Assembly: GCF_000204055.1 (NCBI RefSeq)
Contig: NW_006768776.1
Location: 865,204 to 929,203, forward strand
Reading direction: 5' to 3'
DNA from: Melampsora larici-populina 98AG31
Lineage: Eukaryota; Basidiomycota; Pucciniomycetes; Pucciniales; Melampsoraceae
Length of the DNA stretch: 64,000 bases
The first letter of the stretch is position 1. The number at the start of each line of letters is the position of its first letter. Below, piece after piece: positions 35,111 through 47,825 of this stretch. The notes under the pieces are model-generated. The model was not told where the DNA came from. It did no database searches and was given only the letters and a program-made list of their open reading frames with translations. The translations under genes were made by a program, and so were the position numbers.

Positions 35111-37238
35111 ATGGAGAATTCATTAAATTTAAATTCGATTGAGACTGAATCTTCTCTTAAACCCGAATCAATTCCACTTCCTTCTTCACCAATTTCAAAC
35201 AACTCATTCAATTCTTATTCATCACCTACTTCTTCTTCTTCTTCTTCTTCTTCTAATCAATCTATCAAATTAAACACTACCACTTCTCATGATCTGCCAA
35301 ACTCAAATCAGTTTACAAAATCAGACTTTGTAAACAAACTTCAATCTTTAAGACAAAAAGAAAAAGATATAGATGATGATCGATTATCTTCATTTGATTT
35401 TTCTAATCATTCACTTCAGTCGACTCCTACTGATGAATCTTATACTTTTCATCAATCTACTACCATTGATTTGTTTCAAGAATTGAAAAATCGTCATAAA
35501 CCTACTGTAAGCTTCTCAATCTTCTCATCTTCATGATTGGTTTTGATGTTTCTAATTCTGTATTTTGTTCTTTTAGCCACCCGAATTAGAACCTACCAGT
35601 AATAGCAATTCAAGTTCAAATGCTTTACTCTCTCCACCTATCGTTCTTGAGGGTTCGTTACTTGGACCAGATGAGATTACCAATCTATCATCTAATCTAT
35701 TAGACTCACATCCATCATCTTCAAGTGAACAAGCAAGTTATGATTCCGAAACTGATACGTTGGCCAGTAAGCAAGACATATCACCACGACCTTCATCAAA
35801 ACTCAATGAATTCCATGGAACAGAACCCGAACCGGAAACGAATGAGAGTGCAAGAAACGAAGTGATTGGAAAATTAGCAACAGATCTAGCAGAACAGATT
35901 GATAAATATGATAAACTTTCATACGATTTCGGAATGCTTAGAGCCACCCATGCTAGTTTACAATCGGTGGCGATCGATACAGCAGACGAATTGGCTTGTT
36001 TACGTGAACATACTAAGTTGCTTTTGAATGGTCATAATTTTGAAGAATGTGATCAGTTTAAAGTAGAAACTGAAAATACTTTACAACACTTGAATCAAGA
36101 ACTTATTCTCACGCGTCGTACGATTTGTCGTTTACATCTTCAATTGTATCCTTCTCAATCACCTTCTACTGTTCGTCTCATGCTTTCGAGTTTCCTGGAT
36201 TATCTGTTTTTGTTTTATCTGATCTTTGGTTTTGTTTTGGGATGGGGTTTTATAGGTTGGTGGCGAATCGATCAAATCACTTGTTTCGGATCATCCATCG
36301 GCTATGATCGATCGACAAACGCCTGATCTTGGTGAATCTAATCAAAGTCAAAGTGATTGCATGACACCTTCATCTATCACTTCATCCATTCCCACTCCTG
36401 GATCTCCTAGTTTACCTGATGATACCAATCCAGTGGAAGAATGTCCAGTTGATTGTCAAGCAGTTGAAAGCCTTCGTGCTAGAGTGTCTACTTTAGAAGC
36501 GCAATTAGCAGAATGGTAAGTCATTAGTCCAAGTTTCATCTTTTTCCTGAAAAAGTTTTTTTTTTGAAAGATTGATGACATTTCTTTTGAATGTGTTGAT
36601 GTTTTAGTCAAGAAGCTCGACTTGTTTCTGAAACTACCCTTGCAGCATTCAAACAAACCATGGACCCAAGCTTAATGAAAAAGATGATATCAGAACCCAA
36701 ACCAAGCACTCCACGATGGGGTTTAAACCTATTATTACATAGACAAGCATCCGTTCCAATCCCGATCAATCCAAGCACCGATCCAGTTTCATCAAACCAA
36801 AGTACACCCATCTTAGCAGCTGGATCCACTCATCATCATCATGAAGTCTCACATACACCTAGCTTTAGTTTCTCTACTCCTTGGAGTCGTCGTAAAAGTT
36901 TAGTAGACTCGTCTCAAACTTCACCTTCTTCATTTCGGATTGGAAAATTGTTTGGTAGTTTGGTTTCACCTTCACAACCGATTAGTAAGATGATCGAAAC
37001 TGATCAACCACCGATTCCGGATGTCAATCATGGTGATGGAGAAGAGGATATCAAAGTAACAGTGAAGGATGATCAGGAGCTTGAACTTGAACATGGTACT
37101 CCTACTAATAATCTTGATTTGATGGGTACTGATTTAATTGAGAATGAGAAAAAAGTTTGTTTGAAGGATACTAATGTTCAGGTTAATGATCAGGAAGGGT
37201 TTGGAAGAGGTCGACCTACTTTAGAAATCCAATGTTAG
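35111..37238 (+). CDS. Coiled-coil protein, unknown function
   Basis: Four exons (35111-35506, 35577-36170, 36256-36515, 36608-37238), all introns GT-AG, frame exact, 626 residues. The N-terminus is Asn/Ser-rich with a Ser homopolymer encoded by TCT repeats (about 35224-35256). A coiled coil spans roughly residues 235-330 (LATDLAEQIDKYDKLSYDFG and QHLNQELILTRRTICRLHLQ). A second heptad-like segment (ESLRARVSTLEAQLAE) precedes the last intron. The C-terminus is acidic. I recognise no enzyme or binding domain. The start rests on the first ATG after the A/G-rich leader. Confidence 0.75.
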
Positions 37239-39887
37239 AGTAATTGATTGGTTGAATTTCTTTGGGGGGGAAAAAGAAATGGATTCGGAATTTGGATTGT
37301 TTTTTTACATGATGATGTGTTTCTTGTTGTGTGTTTTTTTTTGTATTGGATTTGTTGTTTTTCTTTCTTTTCTTTTTTTAGAAGGTCTTGAGGATTTGTA
37401 ATTTCAAAATTGGCTTTTTTTCTTGATTATACATTCCTTCTTTTTTGATTTGATCATTCTTTTTTTTTCTTTTTTTGATGAACTTAGATCTCTTTTTCAT
37501 ATATATACTCATTCTTTCTTTCTCTCTCTTGGTTTGATTTCACTTACAATTTTTTTTCTTTCTTTCTTTTTTGTTTTTATGAAACTTTTTTTTCTTTCTT
37601 TTATGAAACCATTTTTTTGTTTTTATGAAGATTATTTTTTAACTTGTTTTCTTTAAAAAAAAACTGTAATACAGTTTTCAACCAAAAAAAAAATGATTCA
37701 AGTTGTTGAAAGTTTAAGTTTTTTTTTTCTCTCTTTCTCTCTCTCTCTTTAGATTGGTTGTGATGATCACAAAACCAAGAAAAAAAAAACATGATTCTTG
37801 TTTGATGTGTTTTTGTGTTTTTTGGTCCTTTAGATTTGTTTACTTTTGATGTGTTTACTTTGTGTTTTTGGTTGGGTTGAGTTTTTTGGATTTTCTTATG
37901 CAAAACAAAATAAAATGAAATGAAATAAAAGTCAGGATTGAGTTTGTATGAAGTTTTCTTGAAATGATTTACAACTGCTCCCACATAGCTTAACAAAACC
38001 ATCACTAACTGTTTGTGTCCCTCATCAGAGCCTGCAGAGGGCTTGAATTCGATTTCTACTGCAAGATTTTGGTCTGGTGATTTATCAAGTTTTGATAGTG
38101 GTGATCTTTGTCCTTGATCAGTTTTGCTGTCTTTTTTTCCAAGGAACCCTTACCAGGTCTCTTATGAAGTTTTCAATATCAAATCTTTCTTTCCAATTCT
38201 AAACTTTCATAAATGTTTAAAGAATTGAAGCAGGCAGGTAGGCTATTGTCACTACACCTAGAAGGGATTCATGGAGTTTATAAAGAAATCAAAATATTCA
38301 ATTGATCTTTCTTTGTCTTATTGCTTTTCAGCTATTTGATCAATCTTACTCAAACTCATGGTTTCAAAAATTTGGTTTTTGGAGATCAAAATCATCAATA
38401 CTACTTTGACTTTCCTAAATGAATTCAACTCTTCATGAATGGTTTACTAAAGTACACTTTAATTAATCTTAATAAAACTCATTTTCTTGGTCATCATTTT
38501 GTTGGCTCTAAAGCAAGGAAAGTTTTGTTCAGAGTAAAAGGAAGAACATTGGTTGAGTTAGGAACTGGTTTGTGAGAATGATAATGAGATTTTAAAAAAA
38601 ATTGATGTACTACTACTAGGATACTGGAAAATTTCTAGAAAGGTAAAAGGAGGGAAAAGACCTAAGTGGCGTCTGGAGGGAAGATAGAGTGTGGTTTTCA
38701 GAGGTAATTGTTTGAGCTTGGATAGTAATATAGACAGTGTAGTATTTTATTTTTATACCTTATAATTAACAACAAGGGTGTGAAAAATAGTATGTACATT
38801 GATTTGACAGGTGATGGCTTGGTAAGAATATAATCAATACATGGAGTATGAAATTAGATTGGTGCCAGTTGGGATTATTTTACACAGATGATATGTTTCT
38901 GACAAAGAAATTTGAAGAGAAAAGAAAGAGATCAAAAGATCATATGTGTAGGCTATTATAAATGAGTATGGGAATGATTGTATGTAACAAGCTTTTTCAC
39001 AGAAAGGACATCATGAACAGGTGAGATGAAAGAAATGGTAAGTGGGAGGCAATCATCATGATTGTGATTGCATAATCGTATTGAAAGTTCAAGTGTTTAT
39101 AGCTTATTGTCTTGGGATACATTCTTGATAATATATTCTAAGATCTATCTCTGGCATTGTCAGGTTTGAATCTATATAGAGTAGAAGTTAGTGAATATCA
39201 TATACTTGATTACAAATGAGTTCAACAAAAACTTACACAGGTTCAGGTGTCAACACTTGCAACAGAATCACTCCACAGTTTTTGATGTGTTGAAACTCGG
39301 AATGCCAGAAAACTGTTGAGAAGATCTTCAGAGGATATAGTTCATGGTTTGGAAGAAATCAGCAATCCATCCTGGTGTGAAAATGTTTGTAGAGGTGTTG
39401 TAACTTTTCAAGCACTAAGATTTCAAGGTATCTGAAGATACACTGGAATCCAAATGGATGATCAAAATGATTTGTCAGAGCCTATTAACCTTAAATTTGA
39501 CTAAACTTATAGTCCTTTCTCTGTAGGCTTTTGGTTTTGCATAACAAATAAATGATCTTGGAGTACTTAATGATTTTCCATGAGGACCAATGCAGTCATC
39601 ATCATCAGCTGTTTGATATTTGTTGGGTTAGTATAACTTACAGCCCTTGAACAATTTTCATTTTCAACATTTCAAAATTCTTAAGCTGCACTTTCATGCT
39701 TGATCAAATTGATTTCCATTCAAATCATCACAATTCACACTTATACAAATAATCCTACAAAGTCAATACAAGACAAACAAGTTATGAAAACAATATAACC
39801 CAATACAAACCTACCTGATTTTCTTCAAAACTTAAACCCTTTCCAACTTCTTCACCCAAACCAAACAAAAAGATGATCAATCTGATT
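37239..39887. other. Gene-free intergenic region (2.6 kb)
   Basis: Very T-rich from 37260 to 37800 (homopolymers, CTCTCT repeats), then ordinary AT-rich DNA. No ORF with coding character and no clear terminal inverted repeats. Confidence 0.5.
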
Positions 39888-42035
39888 TTAAATTTCCATA
39901 ACACCTAATCCATGATGTTCAACAACTTCTTCAATAACTTTTCGTACCCAATCACCTCTTGGTTTGAAATTAGTTTGAAAATCAAGTGGATGTGATGAGA
40001 ATCCAGTTGAGAATTGATTTGGATCTAAATTAGAAGTAGAAGAAGATGAATCGAATTCTAATGACCATAAGATTCGAATCGCAGTAATATAAACTGATCT
40101 ATTGATTTCCAAAGAAAAAGAACAGATTTTAATGAAATAGAATCCATAATGAATTCAAATGTTCAACACCTAATCTTTTCCAATTCTTCAAGTTCAAAAG
40201 ATGTTGAAAAAAAAAATCAGAATGATTGCTTTGACGTTACCTTTCAGCAATATGTATCCCAGGACAAATCCTACGACCGAAACCAAAAGAATGATGACCT
40301 TTTTCATTCCATTGAGTTCCAATCAATCGATTTGTGTTAGGATCAATAAACCGATTCGGATTAAATCTTTCTGCATTTACATATGTTTTTGGATCAAGAT
40401 GTAATGCCCAATGGTTTGCTAGTATGGATGATCCTTTTGGAATTTGATATCCTTCGTATATATCATCTTCTGTAACCATATGAGCAAGTCCTATAAACAA
40501 CATTCATCCAAAAAATCCAAAGTCAATTTAATGGTCATCTGTTTTTGGGCGGGGGGGGTAAAGTTTGGGATGATACTTGAATCTTACCTCCTGGAATCAC
40601 TGTACGCCATCTCATCACTTCTCGAATCAATGCTTGACAATAAATTAGTTTCTCTTGATCTTCAAAATCAGGTAATCTTTCTTTTCCTACGATCTCGTCT
40701 AGTTCGATTTGAGCCTTTTTAGATGTTTCAGGATAAAGTGTCATGATAAAAATAAAGGTTTCAATGAAATCTGAGGTTGTATCACTACCTGCTCCAAACT
40801 TTTTTTTTTTGGAAAAAAAGGAAATCCAAAATTGAAAGTCAGATATAAATGATCTTTTTTATTTATGATTTTTATAAAAGAAAAGCTTAATTAACCATTG
40901 CACCAGCTAAAAAGATTGATTCTTCTTTACTCAAACCATACTGATGTTTTAATTCTTCAATCCTTTTAACAAAACAATTAGGTCCATTTAAATCGACTTG
41001 AGAATACAAATCAGAAAACAAATCCAAAGTTTGATGAAATAATTTTGAACCATAAGATTTCCAAGGTGAAAGAAAGTATGGTAAATAGTTTAAGATCGGA
41101 ATCGAATCTACCAAGTATGAACCAGGTACGGCTGTACGAACCATTTGGGAATTACATTTTCTCATTCGAGTGATGGATTTGTCTTGATTGTTTTGAGCTC
41201 TTCTATTAAAAGCGATTTGTAAAACTGTTGAACCTGCATACCTTTTTGTTTTGAAAAAGATCGAATTCAGAAAGTGACATAAGAATTTACCAAATCCAAA
41301 TCAAGAAGAGAGTCAAGAAGAAAGACAAACCGTAAAGCATGAGCGTGATGTTGAGTAGGATGATTAATTAAATCTAAAACTAATTGAGCCGATTCTTGAA
41401 GTTGGATAGGTTCATAGGTAGATGCCACTCTAGGTTGAGTAAGTTGATTAAGTAATTTCCTTTCACGACGCCAAAGATCATTATAGGGCATAAAGGTCAT
41501 TCTTAAACCATGTGAGACGTGTTCAGATGTCATTATATGTCGTGGTCTAGATGAATAAATCGATGATCGTTTTTCTAATAATTCAATGGCTATAGCGGGT
41601 GAACTGATGACCTAGATCAAGACCACACCATCGGATTAGGAGGTTTCATGGTGAGGGTGATGGGTTGATAGTTTGACTTACCACAAGTGTAGTGAAGCCT
41701 AGTTTAAGACGATAAATCGGACCTACAATTTTACAAGAAGATGGGATTAACTTTTGACTTTTCTAAACATGATTATCCATTGATGATCAATATTTACCAA
41801 ACTCTCGACTCCATTCAGTTAACTTAATCCAAGGTGTTTGAGATGGAATTGATAATAAGTTACCAATGATCGGTAAACCTTTCGGACCTGGTAAAGGTTT
41901 GATTGGAATTCGATTGGGATAAAAGATCTTTTGATAATAGTATGAAAGGGTATCTTGGAATAGAAGTAGAGTAGGGATGAGAATGATCGAAAGAAATAAG
42001 AAATTGGTGTGGTAAGTTTCTATGATTTCTTTCAT
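39888..42035 (-). CDS. Cytochrome P450 monooxygenase
   Basis: Seven exons on the minus strand: 41798-42035, 41682-41722, 41331-41611, 40896-41241, 40588-40798, 40241-40490 and 39888-40098. All joins are GT-AG and in frame; 525 residues, a normal length. The N-terminus has a membrane anchor (FLFLSIILIPTLLLF) and a proline-rich hinge (PLPGPKGLPIIGNL). The oxygen-binding helix is FGAGSDTT, built at an exon junction. The K-helix ExxR is in ALIREVMRWRTV. The haem loop is FGFGRRICPG, with the Cys as iron ligand. It should act in the ER membrane with a P450 reductase; the substrate cannot be told from sequence. It resembles the large group of basidiomycete xenobiotic/secondary-metabolite P450s. All key residues are present. 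Confidence 0.95.
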
Positions 42036-42795
42036 GATGGATGATGAAATGGATTGTTGAAGTTCGAATCAGATGTTGAAGAGAAACAGTTGGCTCTGGC
42101 TATTTAAAGTGCTACTCAGTCATTTGGTTCAATTTGGTTTGGATTTGAAAGTTTCTCAGCATTTTGCCATTCATTACAAATGAATCATATTCAAATTGGA
42201 TTTTACTTCATCGCCTTGTTGCCAGTTGCTTTCTTTCTCTTTGCCAGTTCTTTGAACACATCTTCAATCACTCTCTTTCCATCATGTCACTACATATCAA
42301 ATTCAATCCAACAAAGACAACCTTTACAATCAAAATCAAAACATGATCTTTAACTCGTAACTTGAAATTGTACATACGTTATAATTAATCAAGGAATTCA
42401 GATAAGAAAAAAACCAGTGAAGTACAAGTGACTTTATTACAACTTATACTGAAGTTCTTGGTTCAACCTTGAAATATGTCAAATTAAACTTACTCTTACC
42501 AAGAAGTATTGATTTTCAAGCTATCGATAGGTATATATCACCATACATTTCATGTTTCGGATTATTCATCATAGTTAAAATCATATACATATATAGATTC
42601 AAAGTAAAAAGAAAAGAAAAAACACACACACGAAAATCCAAGTTGGTTTTCAAATCAGAAGAATCTCTCTCTTTTCCATTCTATCCTAAACAGAAAACAC
42701 AATGCTACAAGAACTTATAAGAATATAAAAGAAATCAGCATATAAACCGAAACTACCAAAACTTCTCCGCTTGATCATTTCCTACGTCACATTTT
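42036..42795. other. Intergenic region between two minus-strand genes
   Basis: Holds the P450 upstream region and the 3' region of the next gene. AT-rich; no gene seen. Confidence 0.5.
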
Positions 42796-44491
42796 TCAAA
42801 CTTTCTTATGTATTAGTTTTTTATTTGATCCAGGAGGTTTAGAAGTATGAACACCATTTAAAGTTTTGGGTGGTTTAATGGGTGGTTTGGAAGGATTTGA
42901 TTTCGATTTCAAGTTTGGTTTTGGTAATAATTCATCTAATGGAGTCCTTGATAAATAAATCTTAAGTGTATTTGAAGTTGGTTTCTGATCATTGATGGAT
43001 TGGTTACCTTTACCTTTTAAATTCCGACTGAAATTTTCGATAAATTCAAAAGTCGAATTAGTTTGTCAGATTCTTGGGTTTTAGTTTTGTTCGGCTAGAA
43101 GAATGATGAGATGTAGATGATCGATTACCTCATGATATCATCCATTAAATATTGTTGTAAGTCTTCTTGAAAGTCTTTAAACCGAGTTCGTTTGATCGAT
43201 TCGGCTACTTTAACTGCCATGGGTATCGTTTTAGGTGTAGAGGCATGGATATATATGTATACCAAAAGTGGATCTGATAAGAGTTTGAGTCCGGTTTGGA
43301 TAAATCTGTCGATCGGTTCTTCTTCATTGATTAAGATCTCATTAGGTTCCACCTGAATTTATCAACCAAACTTTATATTAGTCTTTTGATGAATTAATAA
43401 TGATTTGGAAAAGAATGGAAGATTGGATGTTTATTTACATCATCGTTTAGGATTCGATTGGCTTCTGTTGATGTTAAGGGTTGAATTGGAACTGGAGCTT
43501 GAGATGGAGTTTGGTCTGGTGAATTGGTTGGTTTGGGTTTCCGAAATTCGTGATCAGTGATCGGTTCTGTAAATGCAAGAAGTGATAAGATCATCACGAT
43601 TTCAAGTCCTAAACTTTCATCAACCAATTCAAAGCGAAAGTCAAAATGAAAAAAAAAAACGAGAATGAATTCATTAGATCTGATACTTTTTTTTGTTTTG
43701 TTAAAAAGATTACTTTACCTTTCTTATCTTGAATTCCTTCAATTCTTTGGATATTGAAATCTAGGATTTGACATATTGCTGGTTGATTTGAAGTTTTAGG
43801 TTTGTAAATCGCACATGGATAATCTGGATCTGGTTTTCTGATCTACACATCAAAATTAAGAAAAATCCATTTGATAATTCATCAATTCATCAAAACTTCA
43901 AAACTTCAAAATCAAAAATGAAGAAAAGAAACGAAAAAATAACTTACTAACCAACATGTATAACCTAATCCTTTTCGATTTGATTTTAATCCTAAAAGAT
44001 CACGTTTCCAAGAAAATTTAAACCTTTCTTCTTGATCTTTTCCATCTTCATTTCCCTTTCCCTTTCCCTTTCCCTTTCCGTTTCCATTACTATTAGTAGT
44101 AAATGTAAAAGTCCATTCCCAATGAATCAAACTTGAATTTTTTAATTCGATAGGTAGGTTAGGATTGTATAAAGAAATTAATTTTAGTTTATGATTCAAA
44201 TTTTGTAAGCTTGCTAAATGTGCATTCGTAAGTGAATGAAATAAGTCTAATTTAAGTTGATCCTAAAGAGTAAAGAAGAATCGATATCGTTAGTTTGAAT
44301 TTTTACTTGGTTTTGTTTTGTTTGATGATGATTTGTTTTTCGGTTCTTTGGGAATTCATACAAACCTGTTCATGAGAAGAACGTGTACGATAATAAACTG
44401 GCTCACCAGTTCCTTCTTCAATTAAAACTAATTTATTAGGTTCATTGACTGATTGAATAAAACTTAGAGTATATAGGTTTGCATCTAACAT
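42796..44491 (-). CDS. Conserved-looking hypothetical protein, six exons
   Basis: Exons 44366-44491, 43948-44262, 43719-43842, 43439-43608, 43129-43352 and 42796-43027. All joins are GT-AG and in frame, giving 396 residues. The N-terminal 190 residues have a beta-strand rhythm (KLVLIEEGTGEPVYYRT; HWEWTFTF; RFKFSWKRDLLG; PCAIYKP), which recalls the single-domain tubby/LURP-one or DUF6593-like folds of fungi, but this is only a resemblance. A Gly-Lys repeat encoded by CCCTTT units interrupts it. The C-terminal half has a helical stretch (DPLVYIYIHASTPKTIPMAV, then RTRFKDFQEDLQQYLMDDI) and a basic Pro/Lys-rich tail. Function unknown. Confidence 0.8.
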
Positions 44492-44670
44492 TGAAGTTAA
44501 GAAATGATGAGCTGAGTGAGTTTATTTGATGATTGATTGTGATTGAACAAGTAGATTAATGAAGTCTTCTTTGTTCTTTGTTGAGAATTGATCGATGGTC
44601 TTGGTGATTTTGCACAGCTTTTGATTGGAAATCCATCAAAATTAAATTCATCACACCACTTCTTGACCTA

Positions 44671-44719
44671 CACAGCCCACAGATTCGATTGGGGCTGCCA
44701 ATTGAATCCGTGGGCTGTG
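44671..44719. repeat. Strong hairpin, 22-bp arms
   Basis: Arms 44671-44692 and 44698-44719 (starting CACAGCCCACAG) pair at 20 of 22 positions around a 5-base loop. It lies at the outer edge of the inverted-repeat element that follows. Confidence 0.75.
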
Positions 44720-45890
44720 ACCCGGCCCTGGTACCTCAGGGCAGGCCACGTGGCCACATCTGGCCGCGAATAGACCTGAGGGAAGCCAAAAACTACTCAG
44801 GGCCACCTTGAATGCTTCATAGATGCAAAGATGTGGTCAGAATGCAATGTTGCCAAACTATATTGCCATTAAATGCATATCAAGATTTATATCAAGGCTA
44901 TGTAAGACTACTTGGACATCAGAAAGAGCTATGATGGGCCTAGGTTTGAAGAAGAAGAAGCTTGATTTTTTTGTTTATCAAGCCAAAAAAATTGGGCACA
45001 TGCTTGCAGGGCATTTGTACAGTGGCCAAGGAGCGCCAAATGCGCCAAAACCTCAAGATGAAAAAATTACACTTCAAACTCACCCTGAAAGCCCCGCCGA
45101 GCATATCCCGACCCCAGTTCGTGGCGCTGGACCAGATCCTCCTCTTAAATCCTGTTGATTTTTTTTTGAAAATCTTTCCTTTCACATCTGTTTGAAGATC
45201 AATCATGTTATAAATATCAGTCCTTGCCAATTTTTACTTTCCAGATCACAGTGAAGGAATTGTTAAAGTGACCCTTGTAAAAGACTTGTAATTAGTCCGC
45301 TCATGATCTACTCCAGTTGTCGTTTATCAGAGTATGATTTTCACAAGCCTCTTGACCATTTGATTCATTGTGTGATTGGTTAATCAAAACATATGTTTTT
45401 TTAGAGTTACACTAGGATAGTAAGTACAATGATTCAAAAGCAACATTTGTGGCAGCTTTGACTAATCCAAAGGAACAATCAAGTTTTTACAAGCATCATG
45501 ATATTTCTCGCTGTATTCATGGTAACAGTCTTATTCAAGATAATGATGTTTCTTTAAGTACTGACCAAGTTCTTTCAAAGTAACATTGGTGGCAGACATG
45601 ATTGATCTGAAGAATTGATGAAGTTGATTTACATCAAGCTGTCTGAGGCTGGCTGCCATCTGGACTCCTGGAGAAATGACCCCGGCACCACAGACTGGGG
45701 TTGGGATACGCTTGGTCGGGCTTTCAGGGTGAGTTTCAAGTGTGATTTTTGAATTTTGAGGTTTTGGCACATTTGGCGCTCCTTGACCACCGTACATTTT
45801 TGACTTGGTTCCAGTGTGACTGGGCACAGACTAAGTGGCACCTGGCCAGGGGGTAGCCTACCAGAAGATCAAGCGGCCTTTGGAGTACCC
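44720..45890. mobile_element. Unclassified inverted-repeat element
   Basis: Segments 45014-45128 and about 45680-45797 are inverted copies of each other (AAGGAGCGCCAAATG, CTCACCCTGAAAGCCC), about 85% alike by eye, with weaker pairing further out. The exact ends and any target duplication were not found. No coding capacity. Confidence 0.5.
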
Positions 45891-46160
45891 GGTGTTTTCT
45901 GGCTTATTGTTCAAAGAAATTGAATTCATACATACTAGAAAGGTCAAGATTTTCAATAACATCAAAATATCTGGCACATAACAAAGAACTTGCAACACAC
46001 AAACACCAGTCCTAACACACACAAAATGTACAGATTGGGCTATTGGGCCAGCCCAAAGTGCTCTCAGGCTCAGGTTGACTTGAGGCTGTTGGGCTCACCC
46101 TGACCTGTGGGTGGCCTGAAAAAAGTTGGCATGGGTGTCACCTTGAGCGCGGACTATGAG

Positions 46161-46775
46161 CACTGTAAACATTATACACTATCCCCAAGTGGAACTGGGA
46201 AAATGATCATTATTGTAGTTTGTCATCAAAAGATCTATCACTGCACACCTGAACCATAAGACCCACACTTCATATGTGCAACAAGCTGGGTAAATTATTA
46301 GCTATCATGTACATACAGGTCTGCTCAGTTCCCTGCTCATCTGAAGAAGTAAATCACATGTGATACATCATGTAACTCTTTCCAGTTGACCAAAATTGTC
46401 CCAAAAATTGACTATGTATACCTCTGTAGCTATGTACTCAGAAGATACTCAGAAAGCCATTCAACAGCAACAGAGAGAGTTGTACATGAAATTTATACAA
46501 TGGAATTACACCAAAAATATGAGTCAGTGTATGTAGTCAATTTTTGGAATGCTGTTGTCAAGCTGAAAAAAATTACAGAAGGTATTACATATGATATCCT
46601 TATTCAGATGAGCCAATAGCTGAGCAGCTCTGTATGTAAATGATAGCTCTCAATTTTCCCATCCTGCTGCACATATGTAGTGTGGAAGCTATGGCTCAGG
46701 TGTGCAGTGAGATGTCTTTTCATGAAAAACTACAATTTCAATCATTTTCCCAATCTCACTTGGTGATAATGTATA
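46161..46775. mobile_element. CACTG-ended foldback element, copy 2 (uninterrupted)
   Basis: It starts CACTGTAAACATTA and resembles copy 1 (10523-17296) along its whole length, including the site that Gypsy-2 occupies in copy 1 (here GTAAATGATAGC). The right end is worn or truncated, next to the CTACC element. It therefore shows the empty-site state of copy 1. Confidence 0.75.
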
Positions 46776-47676
46776 CTACCTTTGCTAAAAAGCTTGCCCA
46801 GGTCTGAGAGACAAGAGAAGTCAAATGTGGCTGCAGCCTGCTGTGAGTGAGGCCAAGATTCCAAATTTGGCTGATCACAATTTTCCAACAAAGTCAAGTT
46901 GAGCTGATGGTGTCTGTCTTTGCAACATTCTGAGACTCATTATAACCATGCTTACAATATGTTTAGAGCTTGGTAATACCTGATCAATCATGCAGCGGAG
47001 CCCAGCTTTCATTCAATGATATGAAGGATGCACATTACCTTTTGGTTACAGTCTATCTGTTTCAGTGGTTTGGTGCAGTGATCTCCGTGGTTTGGATTTG
47101 ATTTTAGCATGTTTGAGCCTTTGTGTTCCTTTGTGCTTTTTCATTTTAGTCTCAGTGAAAAAAAACCTGTTTTCTTTTTCACAATTTTTTTTATTCTTCT
47201 TGCCCAGTCAAGAGCTCAAGTAAGGTGCGATAGGACAATGATCAAACTGACATGTATACAAGATGTGAACCTTGAGCTCAATGCAAAATTTTAGCAAAAA
47301 GAGTCAAACCGTCAGCCTTGAACCCATGGTATCAAGCCCGACCATGTACCAACAGTCATACATCATTATACTGCATCCAACCACTTTTGCTTTTCTGTTG
47401 GCAAAGTAAAGTGAGCTTTGATCCCACTTGCAGCCTGAAAGAAGTTGTATAAACCAGATGTATGCTTGATTTAAACATTAGGAGCTAGATATGTGTGCTT
47501 TATGATTGATCTCAAGATATCTCAAAGCCAAAGATCAGCAGGTTGAGTCAGTCTCTTTGAAAATTTGTGATTGGGCAGATTTTGGATTTGAGCTGCGCAG
47601 GGGCTTTGCAGCAGGCTGCAGCCAAATTTGGCTTCTCTTGTCTCTCAGACCTGGGGAAGCTTTTTAGAAAAGGTAG
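46776..47676. mobile_element. TA-flanked element with CTACC ends (901 bp)
   Basis: The ends are CTACCTTTGCTAAAAAGCTT and its close complement, with TA outside (46774-46775 and 47677-47678). The arms are alike for about 70-95 bp (GGTCTGAGAGACAAGAGAA in both). No transposase. Tc1/mariner-type by its TA duplication. It lies at the right end of the CACTG copy 2. Confidence 0.82.
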
Positions 47677-47682
47677 TAATTA

Positions 47683-47823
47683 CGGTACTCAAAGCTACAT
47701 ATGTGTGCATACATAGTTGTTGTACATAGTTTTTTTTGGCGGGGAAAAAACAAAGAAGTATTTTCAAAGTATTTTCCCTGCCAAAAAAAAGTATGTAGAT
47801 TTACATACTTGCTTTGAGCACCG
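47683..47823. mobile_element. CGGTACTC-family MITE, short copy (141 bp)
   Basis: It begins CGGTACTCAAAGC and ends GCTTTGAGCACCG, with TA outside (47681-47682 and 47824-47825). The arms share the TTTTTTTTGGCGGGGAAAA block with the long copy at 33755-34495; the middle of the long copy is missing here. Confidence 0.85.
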
Positions 47824-47825
47824 TA

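Noticed and set aside
37601..38005. 134-codon minus-strand ORF
   Set aside because: It is built from poly-A/T runs translated as Lys and Phe; no coding character.
44940..45827. Several 70-110 codon ORFs in the 45-kb inverted repeat
   Set aside because: They are reflections of the inverted arms on both strands with no protein signature.
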